A stretch of DNA of 44,361 bases from Mesorhizobium sp. (GCF_005063415.1 NZ_SUEG01000010.1:9132-53492), one strand, 5' to 3'. Counted from the stretch's first letter, positions 18,030 to 26,294 are shown. Numbers and translations are program-made. The notes: generated by a model not told the origin, from the letters alone.

Positions 18030-18051
18030 GATATAAAGAGTTCTTTATATC
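18030..18051. promoter_or_regulatory. Perfect palindromic operator upstream of the methyl-THF methyltransferase
   Basis: Arms GATATAAAGA (18030-18039) and TCTTTATATC (18042-18051) match perfectly around 2 nt. The site sits 17 bp upstream of the ATG at 18013. A second copy, 18 of 20 arm bases alike, precedes the homocysteine methyltransferase gene at 33464-33485. An AT-rich operator of this form before methionine/folate genes suggests an ArsR-type methionine-cycle regulator such as SahR or SamR; this is inference. Confidence 0.6.
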
Positions 18052-18093
18052 GTTATCTGTTTCTGATCAAGCGAATGCTGACGATTCGTGCTG

Positions 18094-19185
18094 TCAATGC
18101 GCGGTCTTGACCATGTCGACCTGGGTTTCGGTGAGGTCGTCATGCAGTATGTGGTCGAGCCGGTCGGCAACGAGCTGGTCGTCGCGGCGGATTTCGCGCT
18201 TCCACGGCCGGCGGCCCTTCAGCACGCCGGACTCGTCGACGATCTCGGCGACATACTCTTCCTGGCGATAGGCCATCACATGGACGCCGGACACACCTGG
18301 AATTTCCTTCACCTCATTGATGATGTCGATGCAGAGCTGCTTGCCTTCCTTCTTCTGATCCTGAGCGCCTTCCAGGCGCTTGACGATCTGATCGGGAATG
18401 TGAATGCCCGGCACGTTTGAGCGGATCCATTTGGCCGTCTTGGCCGAGGCCAGCGGCCCGACGCCGCACAGGATGAAGCATTTCTCGGTATAGCCGAGAT
18501 CGCGGACCTTCTGCATGTAGGCGCGGAACATCGGCACGTCGAAGCAGTACTGGCTCTGCACGAACTGCGCGCCGGCGGCGATCTTCTTGCCCAGCCGATA
18601 GGGACGGAAATCGATCGGCGGCGCGAACGGGTTGATCGCAGCGCCAAGGAAAAGCTGCGGCGGCGTCGTGAGTTTGCGGCCGGACAGGAATTTGCCGTTA
18701 TCGCGCATGATACGGCAGGTTTCGAGCAGCGACATGCAGTCGAGATCGAACACCGGCTTGGCACCAGGCTGGTCGCCGGCCTGCACGCCGTCCCCAGTCA
18801 GGCACAGCATATTGGCGACGCCCATCGCAGCACCCCCAAGCACGTCGCCCTGGATGGAAATGCGGTTCCTGTCGCGGCAGGCGATCTGCATGATCGGGGC
18901 ATAGCCCATGCGGGTCAGCAGCGCGCAGATGCCGACCGACGACATGTGGCAGTTGGCCCCTGAAGCGTCGACGGCATTGATGGCGTCGACCCAGCCGTCG
19001 AAAATCCTGGCGCGGTTGTAGACGTCTTCCGGATCGGCGCTGTCGGGCGGATTGAGTTCGGTCGTCACTGCGAACTCGCCGCGCCTGAGGACGCGTTCCA
19101 GCCGGCCACGCGAGGTGTGGCCGGGCAGGGGATCGAGCGGCAAATGGATGCCGGCCGGATTCTCGTCTGGCTGGCGGCCGATCAT
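18094..19185 (-). CDS. metF: Methylenetetrahydrofolate reductase, MetF-like
   Basis: 363 residues with the MetF TIM barrel: an early FAVTTELNPPDSADPEDV region, CRDRNR near residue 105, CLTGDG near 128, QSQYCFD near 214 and GVGPLAS near 246. It interconverts methylene-THF and methyl-THF with FAD. In this setting it would work in the oxidative direction, feeding methyl groups into central one-carbon metabolism. Its ATG overlaps the stop of the MetV-like gene (ATGA), as in acetogen metVF pairs where MetV partners MetF. A methionine-synthesis role cannot be excluded, but the gene context favours methyl-group oxidation. Confidence 0.86.
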   Translation of the reverse strand: MIGRQPDENPAGIHLPLDPLPGHTSRGRLERVLRRGEFAVTTELNPPDSADPEDVYNRARIFDGWVDAINAVDASGANCHMSSVGICALLTRMGYAPIMQIACRDRNRISIQGDVLGGAAMGVANMLCLTGDGVQAGDQPGAKPVFDLDCMSLLETCRIMRDNGKFLSGRKLTTPPQLFLGAAINPFAPPIDFRPYRLGKKIAAGAQFVQSQYCFDVPMFRAYMQKVRDLGYTEKCFILCGVGPLASAKTAKWIRSNVPGIHIPDQIVKRLEGAQDQKKEGKQLCIDIINEVKEIPGVSGVHVMAYRQEEYVAEIVDESGVLKGRRPWKREIRRDDQLVADRLDHILHDDLTETQVDMVKTAH

Positions 19186-19805
19186 GCCGACGTTCCGGTG
19201 CTGGTAGTGTTCTGGGCCGCATTGCGGGCGGCCGCGGCCTGCGCGGTCACCCGCAGCCAGGCGGAGGTTTCGCGCAAGGACTGATCCACCGGCTTCTGCA
19301 CGTCAAAAATCTTGTCGCGATGCACCATATTCTGCGAGCCTTCCCAGGCCTTGACCCAGACGCAAGGCATGTCGGGCTCGACCTCGCAATTGCCGTTGGC
19401 GCGGACACCGCCGCAAGGGCCGTTGCGCAATTGCTTGGGGCAGTTCATCGGGCACGACATGCCGGTCGAGGAAAGAATGCACTGGCCGCACATGCGGCAG
19501 TCGAACATGAATCCCTTGACGCGCTTTTCGACGAATTTCACGGGCCCTTCGACACGGCTGTAGCCGATGCCCTTCCACAGCGGATGGAGGAGCAGGAACA
19601 TGTCGGCGAATTTGCCGTAGAACCATTCGAGCAGCCGCGAATGCCGCACAGACCAAAGGCGTACCGCGAAAGAGCGCTGCACTCGCCGCTGCGGCGACAC
19701 GTCGGCCGGCTTGTAGTCGGATTTCGGCGCCGCCTTCTTGACGATGGTCGCCTGGGTCACGCCGGCTTGAGCCGTCGTCACCGGCATTGATTGGGGATCA
19801 GACAT
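19182..19805 (-). CDS. MetV-like partner of MetF (cysteine-rich methylene-THF reductase C-terminal domain protein)
   Basis: 207 residues from the ATG at 19805, which overlaps the upstream stop by 8 nt; longer in-frame starts fall inside the previous gene. A cysteine-rich core spans residues 103-148 (FDCRMCGQC, SCPMNCPK, GPCGG, then two more Cys), matching the MetV family found with MetF in acetogens, where it binds metal and links MetF to electron carriers. The flanks are low in complexity (Ala/Thr-rich C-terminus). Tight coupling on both sides indicates one translational unit. The electron acceptor in this organism is unknown. Confidence 0.82.
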   Translation of the reverse strand: MSDPQSMPVTTAQAGVTQATIVKKAAPKSDYKPADVSPQRRVQRSFAVRLWSVRHSRLLEWFYGKFADMFLLLHPLWKGIGYSRVEGPVKFVEKRVKGFMFDCRMCGQCILSSTGMSCPMNCPKQLRNGPCGGVRANGNCEVEPDMPCVWVKAWEGSQNMVHRDKIFDVQKPVDQSLRETSAWLRVTAQAAAARNAAQNTTSTGTSA

Positions 19806-20100
19806 TTTCTTTGCCGCCCGCCTTGACCAGAGCGACCAACCGCTCACGGTCGTATTTCGCATCGAGCTCCCGAAGAGCCTTCTCGGCCTCGGCTTCAAGA
19901 TCGTCACTGACTGGGACGGGCTCTGCCTTGCGCCATTCGGCAAGATAGTCGTCGGTGCCGCCGGCGCCAGTGCGCATGGCGCACATGTCGATCGCCTCGG
20001 TGAAGCGCAACGGCAGTTCGCGCTTGGCGTTCTGCCGGCCCTTCTTGACGATGACCTGGGCGGGGATGTCGCGCCAGAAGACGACGATCAGATCGGCCAT
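19798..20100 (-). CDS. 'Virulence factor' family small protein (PF13769-like)
   Basis: 100 residues: MADLIVVFWRDIPAQVIVKKG at the start, then TEAIDMCAMRTGAGGTDDYLAEW, the recognisable core of the small family labelled virulence factor. The name is historical and no virulence role is implied. It is the first gene of the translationally coupled run with metV and metF (8-nt overlap). It is predicted to be cytoplasmic, with no leader or membrane segment. Constant coupling to MetV suggests a subunit or assembly factor for the reductase, but its function is unknown. Confidence 0.75.
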   Translation of the reverse strand: MADLIVVFWRDIPAQVIVKKGRQNAKRELPLRFTEAIDMCAMRTGAGGTDDYLAEWRKAEPVPVSDDLEAEAEKALRELDAKYDRERLVALVKAGGKENV

Positions 20101-20336
20101 GAATTCCTGCTCCTGTAGGGCGCCGCGCGTCCAATCGAACGCACAAACGATGCTCTACCACCTAACTCCGCTGCATCGTGCCCTGCGAAGATCGATTCCG
20201 ATCTCTTGGGCCGATGCAGTGGTTTCGAGCATTGCCGGAAGCGCTGTTGGGCTGCTTGTTATGGGACGACGCGGGGGCCTTCAAAAGCGACGCAATCAAC
20301 GGCCGCGGTTGAAAGTGGAGTTTCTTCCAGCGCTGG

Positions 20337-21248
20337 TCAGCCGGCGCGGCCATCGAAGCTGCCGACCAGCTTCCTGTGGAAGCGCATGTAACCTCGTTCG
20401 GTCGTGCGTAGATGCTCCGCGACGATCTCATGGAAGCGCGGCAGGCTGTGGAAGGGAACGGCCGGATAGGAATGGTGCTCCGAATGGTATGGCATGTTCC
20501 AAGCCACGAAGCGCACCAGCCTTGTGGTGAAGGTGGTGCGGGTGTTCTCGAGCATGTTGGCGACATGCGGGCACAACGCGTGCTCGGCCAGCAGGTAGGC
20601 GCGCAAAAACGGCTGTCCTACCAGCACCGGCACGATCCAGACCCACAACAGCAGCGCCGACTGCATGGCGAGAATTGCGGCCAGCAACGCCGCATAGCCG
20701 ATCAGGAACAGCCGTGCTTCGGCAACCACCTTGCCGCGACCCTTTTCCGGTACGAATTCGTCGCGGTTGCGACCAGCCGCATTGGTTGCGATCACACGAG
20801 CCATAGCTATCCAATAGGGGCCGCCGGACAGATAGCGCAGATATTGGCCGATGGTCTCCGGCTTCGGGGCCATCAGTTCGGGGTCGTTGTCCGGGTCGTG
20901 GGTGTGGCGGTGATGGGCGAAATGGAAATAGCGGAACCATGCGGGTGGCAGCAGGATCAGGAAGCCGGCCACGGCGGCAACAGCGCGATTGAGCCACGCC
21001 GTTCTGAACGCCGTTTCATGGATGGTCTCGTGCAACGGCGTGAAGAAGAAGACGATCAGGATCCCCTGCGGCAAGACGAGAAGCGGCCAGAACGGGATGC
21101 GGGCGGCGATCAGTGCGCCCAGCACGACAACCAGCCCGCCATGGACGACCAGCCGGACAATGCCTGGCCCGTCGAGCCGGGCGGTGAGGTCGCGACGGTC
21201 CTCGACCGAAAGGCCGGCGATGATGGTGCGGTGGTTGATGTCGCTCAT
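20337..21248 (-). CDS. Membrane fatty-acid-desaturase-type diiron enzyme
   Basis: 303 residues with the three histidine boxes of integral-membrane diiron enzymes: HETIHE (73-78), HFAHHRHTH (109-117) and HSEHH (near 255), separated by hydrophobic segments. Members desaturate or hydroxylate lipids, but some hydroxylate other substrates. It lies 43 bp downstream of the formyltransferase gene, likely co-transcribed. A second, diverged desaturase is at 34586-35596. An oxidative N-demethylation role is imaginable in this neighbourhood but not supported beyond position. Confident fold, unknown substrate. Confidence 0.82.
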   Translation of the reverse strand: MSDINHRTIIAGLSVEDRRDLTARLDGPGIVRLVVHGGLVVVLGALIAARIPFWPLLVLPQGILIVFFFTPLHETIHETAFRTAWLNRAVAAVAGFLILLPPAWFRYFHFAHHRHTHDPDNDPELMAPKPETIGQYLRYLSGGPYWIAMARVIATNAAGRNRDEFVPEKGRGKVVAEARLFLIGYAALLAAILAMQSALLLWVWIVPVLVGQPFLRAYLLAEHALCPHVANMLENTRTTFTTRLVRFVAWNMPYHSEHHSYPAVPFHSLPRFHEIVAEHLRTTERGYMRFHRKLVGSFDGRAG

Positions 21249-21291
21249 GATGCAATGTTAGTGGCGGGTGGCTGTCCGGTAAATCGGCGCG

Positions 21292-22074
21292 TCACCAGAC
21301 GCCGTTCCTTATCCCGGTCCAGAGATAAAACCAGACCGTCGGATGATACCATTGTTTCGAAGGCAGGCCGGGATCCACCGTGCCGAGCTTGCCGGCCAGC
21401 GCATCCCTGACCGCTTCGACGCAGATGTCGCGCGAGAACGCTGCCTGCCGCAACGCGTAGCTTGAAATTGTGTCGCCCGGCTGCGGTTTGCCACGCGTCT
21501 GCCGCAGCACGCCGCCAGTGTCGACGCCGGCGTCGACCAGATGCACGGTGGTGCCGAAGTTTTCCGCATCGCCTGAAGCCAGCGCCCAGTAGCCGCCGTT
21601 CATGCCACGATATTTCGGGGCGATGCCGGCATGGTAGTTGAGGACCGGGCAAGGGATTTTCGCCAGCGTCTGCCGCGACAGCAAGCGGCAGCCGGCGAGC
21701 AGCACGACACCCGGCTGGATTTCCTCGATCGCCTGCAGGCACTCCGGCGCGTTGGCCGACGAGACATGGATGATCTTTTGCCCAGGCTTCGGTTCGGTTT
21801 GCAGCTTCTGCTCGGCGGCGAGCCGTGCTGCGTGGCCGGCGAAGAAGTGCTTGCCGAGCCGGGTCAGCATCATCGTGCCGAGTTGACCGACGGCCGAGGT
21901 CCAGCCTTGCCGCCGCGCCCGCCCGAGAAGCAATTGCTTTTTGGATTCAGGAGCTTCGAGGATGACGCTGACAGGCGCGAGGTGGTCGGCGATGGCGTTG
22001 ACGATCGCCCAGATATGCGGGCCGCCTTCGGTGATGACGACGATCGGCCGTTGGTTTGGTTTCGACCGTGCCAT
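21292..22074 (-). CDS. Formyltransferase-family protein (10-formyl-THF dependent)
   Basis: 260 residues. The formyltransferase catalytic set is visible as Asn146 and His148 in VLNYHAG, the GIAPKYRGMNGGYWAL loop, and Asp185 in VDAGVDTGG, matching the Asn-His-Asp triad of PurN and Fmt. There is an N-terminal nucleotide-fold strand (IVVITEGG) and no tRNA-binding C-terminal domain. It therefore transfers a formyl group from 10-formyl-THF to an unidentified acceptor, perhaps a sugar or amine. It is adjacent to folate genes and probably co-transcribed with the desaturase downstream. Confidence 0.78.
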   Translation of the reverse strand: MARSKPNQRPIVVITEGGPHIWAIVNAIADHLAPVSVILEAPESKKQLLLGRARRQGWTSAVGQLGTMMLTRLGKHFFAGHAARLAAEQKLQTEPKPGQKIIHVSSANAPECLQAIEEIQPGVVLLAGCRLLSRQTLAKIPCPVLNYHAGIAPKYRGMNGGYWALASGDAENFGTTVHLVDAGVDTGGVLRQTRGKPQPGDTISSYALRQAAFSRDICVEAVRDALAGKLGTVDPGLPSKQWYHPTVWFYLWTGIRNGVW

Positions 22075-22148
22075 ATTTCGCGACCCAACAAGACCTGTTC
22101 TCTGCGCGCGAATGCTAGGCTGAGCGGGTCAACCGTTGGTGATAGGGC

Positions 22149-22724
22149 TCAGCGCTTGAATTCGAGGATGTCGAGCTTCGATTCGTAGTGGGGCGCCGGG
22201 AACTCGATACGCCATTCGCTGGCGCTGTTGCGGAAGGCATAGCCGACCTGATCGCTTTCCGGGCCGCTGCCGTAGGGCTTTGCCGGATCGTCGTTGACGT
22301 AGAAGGAACCGAGATAGATCGCGCGTTTCTCGCCATCATCGAAGAAGCGGCCCTTGGTGCGCTGCGAGCCGGTGATCTTTTCCAGCCTCCAGCCGGAACC
22401 GTCGTCGCTCACCTTGCATTTGAACCAGCCATAGATGACGAGCGGGCTCAATCCGCCGGCCTTGATGGTGCGGCATTGCCAATTGCCGGTCAGGTCCTTG
22501 TCGGAGAACGAAACCAGCGGCTTTGCCAGCAAGGCGTCGAGCTGCTTGACCTCGGCGGGATCGCCGGCCTTCGCCTCGTCAAGCGCTGCCTTGCGCGTCT
22601 CGCCATATTTGTCGAGCCGCGCCTTGTCGGCAGCCGTTATCAGCTTCTGCACCTCGCCATCGGCGAACGCGGGCATAGTCAAGCAGAGGACAGTTACTGC
22701 GGCAAACATGAGGCGAGCGATCAT
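22149..22724 (-). CDS. DUF4893 secreted protein (191 aa)
   Basis: The ATG at 22724 gives a signal peptide (MIARLMFAAVTVLCLTMPAFA). The mature region starts with a helical part (LITAADKARLDKYGETRKAA) and ends in a strand-rich domain with LTGNWQCRTIK and GWFKCKV, typical of DUF4893. The family is periplasmic and uncharacterised. A start at 22898 would overlap the divergent gene and place the leader internally. No operon partner is evident; 74 bp separate it from the formyltransferase gene. Confidence 0.75.
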   Translation of the reverse strand: MIARLMFAAVTVLCLTMPAFADGEVQKLITAADKARLDKYGETRKAALDEAKAGDPAEVKQLDALLAKPLVSFSDKDLTGNWQCRTIKAGGLSPLVIYGWFKCKVSDDGSGWRLEKITGSQRTKGRFFDDGEKRAIYLGSFYVNDDPAKPYGSGPESDQVGYAFRNSASEWRIEFPAPHYESKLDILEFKR

Positions 22725-22846
22725 TGGTGGCGTTTTCCCTTTTGATGGCTGGAGCAGCCTGTTTTCTTGTCTGGCGCATACCTTAATGTTTCGCCGCGTT
22801 CTGTCATCCGTGCCTGAGCATCGACAGCAGAAACGAGGTGGAAAGA

Positions 22847-23794
22847 ATGCGGATCTTGCTGACGGGATCGTCGGGTTGGCTCGGCAGCGCCTTGTCACCG
22901 CGCCTGCGGGTTCTTGACCATGACGTCACCGGCCTCGATCCCGTTCCGTCCGCCGAAACGCGAATCGTCGGCTCAGTCGCCGATCGCGACCTGGTCATGA
23001 GGGCGGTCGAGGAGAACCGCATCGAGGCCATCATCCATAGCGGCGCGCTGCACAAGCCTGACATCGAACATCGTCGCAAGGAGGATTTCGTCGAGACGAA
23101 TGTGCGCGGCACGCTCAACCTGCTCGATGCGGCCTCTGCATTCGGCGTTCAGCGCTTCATCTTCACCTCGACGACATCGCTGATGATTTCCCAAACCATT
23201 CGCGCCGGCGGGGCGCGCATGGCGGCGTGGCTGACGGAAGACATGTCGCCTGAACCGCGCAACATCTACGGCGTCACCAAGCTTTCAGCCGAACACCTCT
23301 GCCGGCTCTATCATTTGCAGTTCGGCCTGCCGGTGATCGTGTTGCGCACCGCCCGGTTTTTTCCCGAGGCGGATGACATGGCGCATGTGATCGAACAGTC
23401 TGACGCCAACACCAAGGCCAATGAGCTGTTGTTCCGCCGGCTGACGGTAGAGGATGCGGCCGACGCCCACATCGCTGCTCTGGAGAAAGCGCCGCAATTG
23501 GGCTTCGACATCTTCATCATTTCGGCGCCGACACCGTTCCAGCCCGACGATTGCGCGGCATTGATCGCCGACGCACCGTCGGTCGTTGCGCGCTATTTTC
23601 CGGATTATCCGGCAGTCTACACGAAGAAAGGCTGGACGATGTTTTCGTCAATCGATCGGGTCTACGACGCGTTGCGGGCGAGGGGACCGGCTGGGTTTCG
23701 TCTGCAAGACGAGCTTTGCCGATGTGCTCGCCGGGCTTGTGGCGGAATAAGAGCGCAGGTATTCGTCAGGACTGCGCGTCACTGGGAGAGGTAG
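22847..23794 (+). CDS. NAD-dependent epimerase/dehydratase with frameshifted C-terminus
   Basis: Extended SDR fold: GSSGWLGSAL near residue 8 (TGxxGxxG type), the catalytic YGVTK motif, and TARFF. The start is ATG 22847 with AGGTGG upstream. From about residue 279 the frame diverges into a Cys/Arg-rich tail. The other frame, reached by losing one G from the GGGG run at 23682-23685, reads RLGFVCKTSFADVL and stops at 23750, which fits the family end. So the last 35-40 residues of this frame are probably not native: a real frameshift mutation or a sequencing error. The substrate is unknown (nucleotide sugar or similar). Confidence 0.75.
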   Translation: MRILLTGSSGWLGSALSPRLRVLDHDVTGLDPVPSAETRIVGSVADRDLVMRAVEENRIEAIIHSGALHKPDIEHRRKEDFVETNVRGTLNLLDAASAFGVQRFIFTSTTSLMISQTIRAGGARMAAWLTEDMSPEPRNIYGVTKLSAEHLCRLYHLQFGLPVIVLRTARFFPEADDMAHVIEQSDANTKANELLFRRLTVEDAADAHIAALEKAPQLGFDIFIISAPTPFQPDDCAALIADAPSVVARYFPDYPAVYTKKGWTMFSSIDRVYDALRARGPAGFRLQDELCRCARRACGGIRAQVFVRTARHWER

Positions 23795-24310
23795 TTGGGA
23801 GTAACAATCCACTTTGAAGGACAGTTACGGGGTCACGAGCAATATGCTGCTTTGCTGCACGAAGCCAAGGCGTTCGCCACTGCGCGAGACTGGCCGGTGC
23901 GCGAGATCGATGAGCGCGAGAAGACGCTCAATCGAGTCATTGATGAACGAAACGCGGACTATATTGGCCCTGTGTTTGGAATAGAGCTTCAACCGCATCC
24001 CAATTCGGAACCGCTGCGGCTTGAGTTCGACAAGCACCTCTTCGTTCAACAATATTGTAAAACTCAGTTTGCAGGTTCAGGCGCTCATATCGAGATCATC
24101 AGGTTTCTTCGCGAAATTACTCGCTTGTTCTCCAGTCTCTATGTCGTCGATGAAGGGGAGTATTGGGAGCGAAGTGATCCGTCAATTCTGCAAGGTAATT
24201 TCGACAATGTCGATGCAATGCTTGCCGAAATATTGCTTAAAGATCCAACCGCGCGGGGGCCGATCCGCCTTGAAACCGGGCGCATCATCGATGTCACATC
24301 GGATCGGTGA
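23795..24310 (+). CDS. Hypothetical protein, AT-richer than its neighbours
   Basis: 171 residues from a TTG with GGAGAGG just upstream; no ATG or GTG start fits. The sequence has a charged N-terminal half (REIDEREKTLNRVIDERNADY) and an aromatic C-terminal half ending TGRIIDVTSD. No membrane segment or known motif was recognised. Codons are less GC-biased than in surrounding genes, as in the AACAATATTGTAAAAC stretch, which suggests recent acquisition. It might be an immunity- or stress-type protein, but nothing in the sequence shows this. Confidence 0.55.
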   Translation: MGVTIHFEGQLRGHEQYAALLHEAKAFATARDWPVREIDEREKTLNRVIDERNADYIGPVFGIELQPHPNSEPLRLEFDKHLFVQQYCKTQFAGSGAHIEIIRFLREITRLFSSLYVVDEGEYWERSDPSILQGNFDNVDAMLAEILLKDPTARGPIRLETGRIIDVTSDR

Positions 24311-24369
24311 GGCGGTGGGCGAAAATGACCGGCAGCCTCCGGCAAACGCTTAGAGGACGCTATTTCTTT

Positions 24370-24999
24370 TTACGAATGTGCTGACGCGCTGGCCAGTTCC
24401 TTCGTCAGGTCACCATAGCCGGTCGAGCGCCGCTCATAGGCGAGGCCGAGCATTTTCGCCGCCTTTTCGGCGACCTTGTCGAGTTCCGGGTCGTTGGTCT
24501 GAGCGATATAGATCAGCTTCTCGTAGTTGCCGAAATAGTCCTTGATCAGCTCCGGGTGCTTGTCGAGGCCGAGCGGCTTCATGAAGAAGGCATCGAATTG
24601 CCGGCAGAGGAAATCGGTCATGTAGAACGACATCATGTCGTCATCGGCAACTTTCGCATAGGCATCCATGCCCTGGTAGAAGGCAAAGCAATGCGGCCCG
24701 GCCATGCGCTCGACGCCGTGCTTCTCGCAGATCCGATCGAGCAGGCCACCCGTGCCGCAATCGGCATAGCCGACGAAGATGTGTCTGTAGCCATCCGCCC
24801 TGGCCTTGGCGATTGCCTTGTCCATGGCCGGCGCGATGCGGTCCGGATAGAAATGGAACTCCGCCGGCAGGCAGGTCAGGTCGAGATGGTCGAGCCCGAG
24901 CTGCTCCTTGACCGCCAAAACCTCGCGCGCAATCATCCCGCAGGCAATGACGAGCAGCCTGTCGCCTTGATCGGATTGTTGTTTTCGCGCGGTAGTCAT
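24370..24999 (-). CDS. DUF1638 protein of corrinoid methyltransferase clusters
   Basis: 209 residues. Conserved cysteines and metal-like motifs: IACGMIAREV (17-26), LDLTCLPAEFHFYPDRI, VGYADCGTGG (near 76-85) and GPHCFAFYQG. This is the DUF1638 pattern, found with MttB-type methyltransferases and corrinoid proteins; its activity is not established. No leader is present, so it is cytoplasmic. Cys and His content suggests metal or cofactor binding. It is on the same strand as the corrinoid protein but separated by an oppositely oriented lipoprotein gene, so it has its own promoter. Confidence 0.8.
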   Translation of the reverse strand: MTTARKQQSDQGDRLLVIACGMIAREVLAVKEQLGLDHLDLTCLPAEFHFYPDRIAPAMDKAIAKARADGYRHIFVGYADCGTGGLLDRICEKHGVERMAGPHCFAFYQGMDAYAKVADDDMMSFYMTDFLCRQFDAFFMKPLGLDKHPELIKDYFGNYEKLIYIAQTNDPELDKVAEKAAKMLGLAYERRSTGYGDLTKELASASAHS

Positions 25000-25063
25000 G
25001 GAACCAGTCTAATCCATCTTCGTTGCTGTCCAGCGAATTTATATGCTGAGGGAGACACCATTC

Positions 25064-25204
25064 ATGAAATTGTTCCGCGTCGCGCCAATCGCTATTCTCG
25101 CCTGCGCCTTGGCTGTTTCGGCCTGTGCCAACACGGTGCGCGGCGTCGGCAAGGATCTCAAATCCACTGCGAAGGCGGTTGACGATACCGTCAAGAAACC
25201 CTGA
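25064..25204 (+). CDS. Entericidin-like small lipoprotein (46 aa)
   Basis: The product starts MKLFRVAPIAILACALAV, has a lipobox VSAC with Cys21, then a short polar part NTVRGVGKDLKSTAKAVDD. This matches EcnA/EcnB-type antidote/toxin lipoproteins common in Rhizobiales. It is transcribed against its neighbours and followed by a hairpin terminator that can also serve the convergent corrinoid gene. GGGAGA lies upstream of the ATG. Any role in envelope stress is inferred from family only. Confidence 0.8.
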   Translation: MKLFRVAPIAILACALAVSACANTVRGVGKDLKSTAKAVDDTVKKP

Positions 25205-25233
25205 TCTGCACGATTTCAAACATTTGGGAATAA

Positions 25234-25261
25234 AAAAGCCGCACTGCAAGGCGCGGCTTTT
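25234..25261. terminator. Bidirectional terminator between entericidin and corrinoid genes
   Basis: AAAAGCCGC (25234-25242) pairs with GCGGCTTTT (25253-25261), with A and T runs on the outer sides. It is located between convergent genes, so it can stop transcripts from both. Confidence 0.8.
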
Positions 25262-25287
25262 CTCGTCAGCGGCGAATTTATTGACTC

Positions 25288-25986
25288 TCAGGCCGAAGCG
25301 CGGACGTTGTGCTTGCGCTTCATGAAGTCCTTGGCGGTCTCGACCGCCACCGCGGCGTCGCGACAATAGGCGTCGGCGCCGACGGCTTTGCCGAATTCCT
25401 CGTTGAGCGGCGCGCCGCCGACCAGCACGACATAATCATCGCGAATGCCCTTTTCCTTCATCGTATCGATTACGACCTTCATGTAAGGCATGGTCGTCGT
25501 CAGCAGCGCCGACATGCCGATGATGTCGGGCTGGTGCTTTTCGATAGCATCGAGATATTTTTCGACCGCATTGTTGATGCCCAGGTCGATGACATCGAAG
25601 CCGGCGCCTTCCATCATCATGCCGACCAGGTTCTTGCCGATGTCGTGGATGTCGCCCTTGACTGTGCCGATCACCATCTTGCCCTGCTTCGGCGCGCCGG
25701 TGGCGACAAGCAGCGGACGCAGGATGAACATGCCGGCCTTCATCGCGTTGGCCGATAGCAGCACTTCGGGAACGAACAGGATGCCGTCGCGGAAATCCTC
25801 GCCGACGATGCGCATGCCTTCGACCAGAGCCTCGGTTAGCACCTTGTAAGGCGCCCAGCCGCGCTCGAGAAGGATATTGGTGCCTTCCTCGATTTCTTCC
25901 TTCAACCCGTCATAAAGATCGTCGTGCATCTGCTGCACCAACTCGTCATCGGAGAGTTCCGAAAGGATGATCTCGTCGTCGGCCAT
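25288..25986 (-). CDS. Corrinoid (B12-binding) protein of an MttB-type system
   Basis: 232 residues. A helical N-terminal cap domain (DDELVQQMHDDLYDGL..) is followed by the Rossmann B12 domain. DIHDIG at residues 112-117 gives the axial His114, SALLTTTM is at 159-166 and VGGAPL at 189-194. It is the methyl carrier between MttB and the methyl-THF methyltransferase. The gene is divergent from mttB across a roughly 300-bp region with GCGAC/GCAAA motifs. The closest functional class is the MtgC/MttC-type corrinoid proteins; no substrate specificity resides here. Confidence 0.92.
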   Translation of the reverse strand: MADDEIILSELSDDELVQQMHDDLYDGLKEEIEEGTNILLERGWAPYKVLTEALVEGMRIVGEDFRDGILFVPEVLLSANAMKAGMFILRPLLVATGAPKQGKMVIGTVKGDIHDIGKNLVGMMMEGAGFDVIDLGINNAVEKYLDAIEKHQPDIIGMSALLTTTMPYMKVVIDTMKEKGIRDDYVVLVGGAPLNEEFGKAVGADAYCRDAAVAVETAKDFMKRKHNVRASA

Positions 25987-26294
25987 TTTTTCTCAGGCTC
26001 CTTGCCGGCTACAACTATCGCGGCAGCTTAAAAATATCGCGTCAATACCTAACCCGCACGGGCCGGTTGTCCATAGCTGATTTGCGACTTCCCGCAAAAC
26101 GAAAGCGACCGTAAATCTCTTGGAATTCTTGTCGATTTTGCGACAGGCGTTGGCGCTGGCGGGCCGTTTCGAATAGGGTGCATGGCTACGATCCGGCCAG
26201 AGACCGCAATATGCGGCCGCAAACGGATTTCAGGCCGGTACAAGAGCCCGGCCGGAGTAAATCAGGCCAGAACGAAAGCCAGGGAAGAACGATT
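25987..26294. promoter_or_regulatory. Divergent control region of corrinoid and mttB genes
   Basis: The 308-bp gap holds both promoters. ATTTGCGAC (26080-26088) with CGCAAA (26093-26098) forms an imperfect version of the regulator palindrome, 94 bp from the corrinoid start. A further TTTTGCGAC is at 26136-26144, and GTCG/CGAC flank an AT core at 26131-26144. No riboswitch (cobalamin or SAM type) was recognised. Confidence 0.4.

Noticed and set aside
25987-26294. Cobalamin or SAM riboswitch before the corrinoid or mttB gene
   Set aside because: No B12-box or SAM-type core sequence could be recognised; only short protein-type dyads are present.
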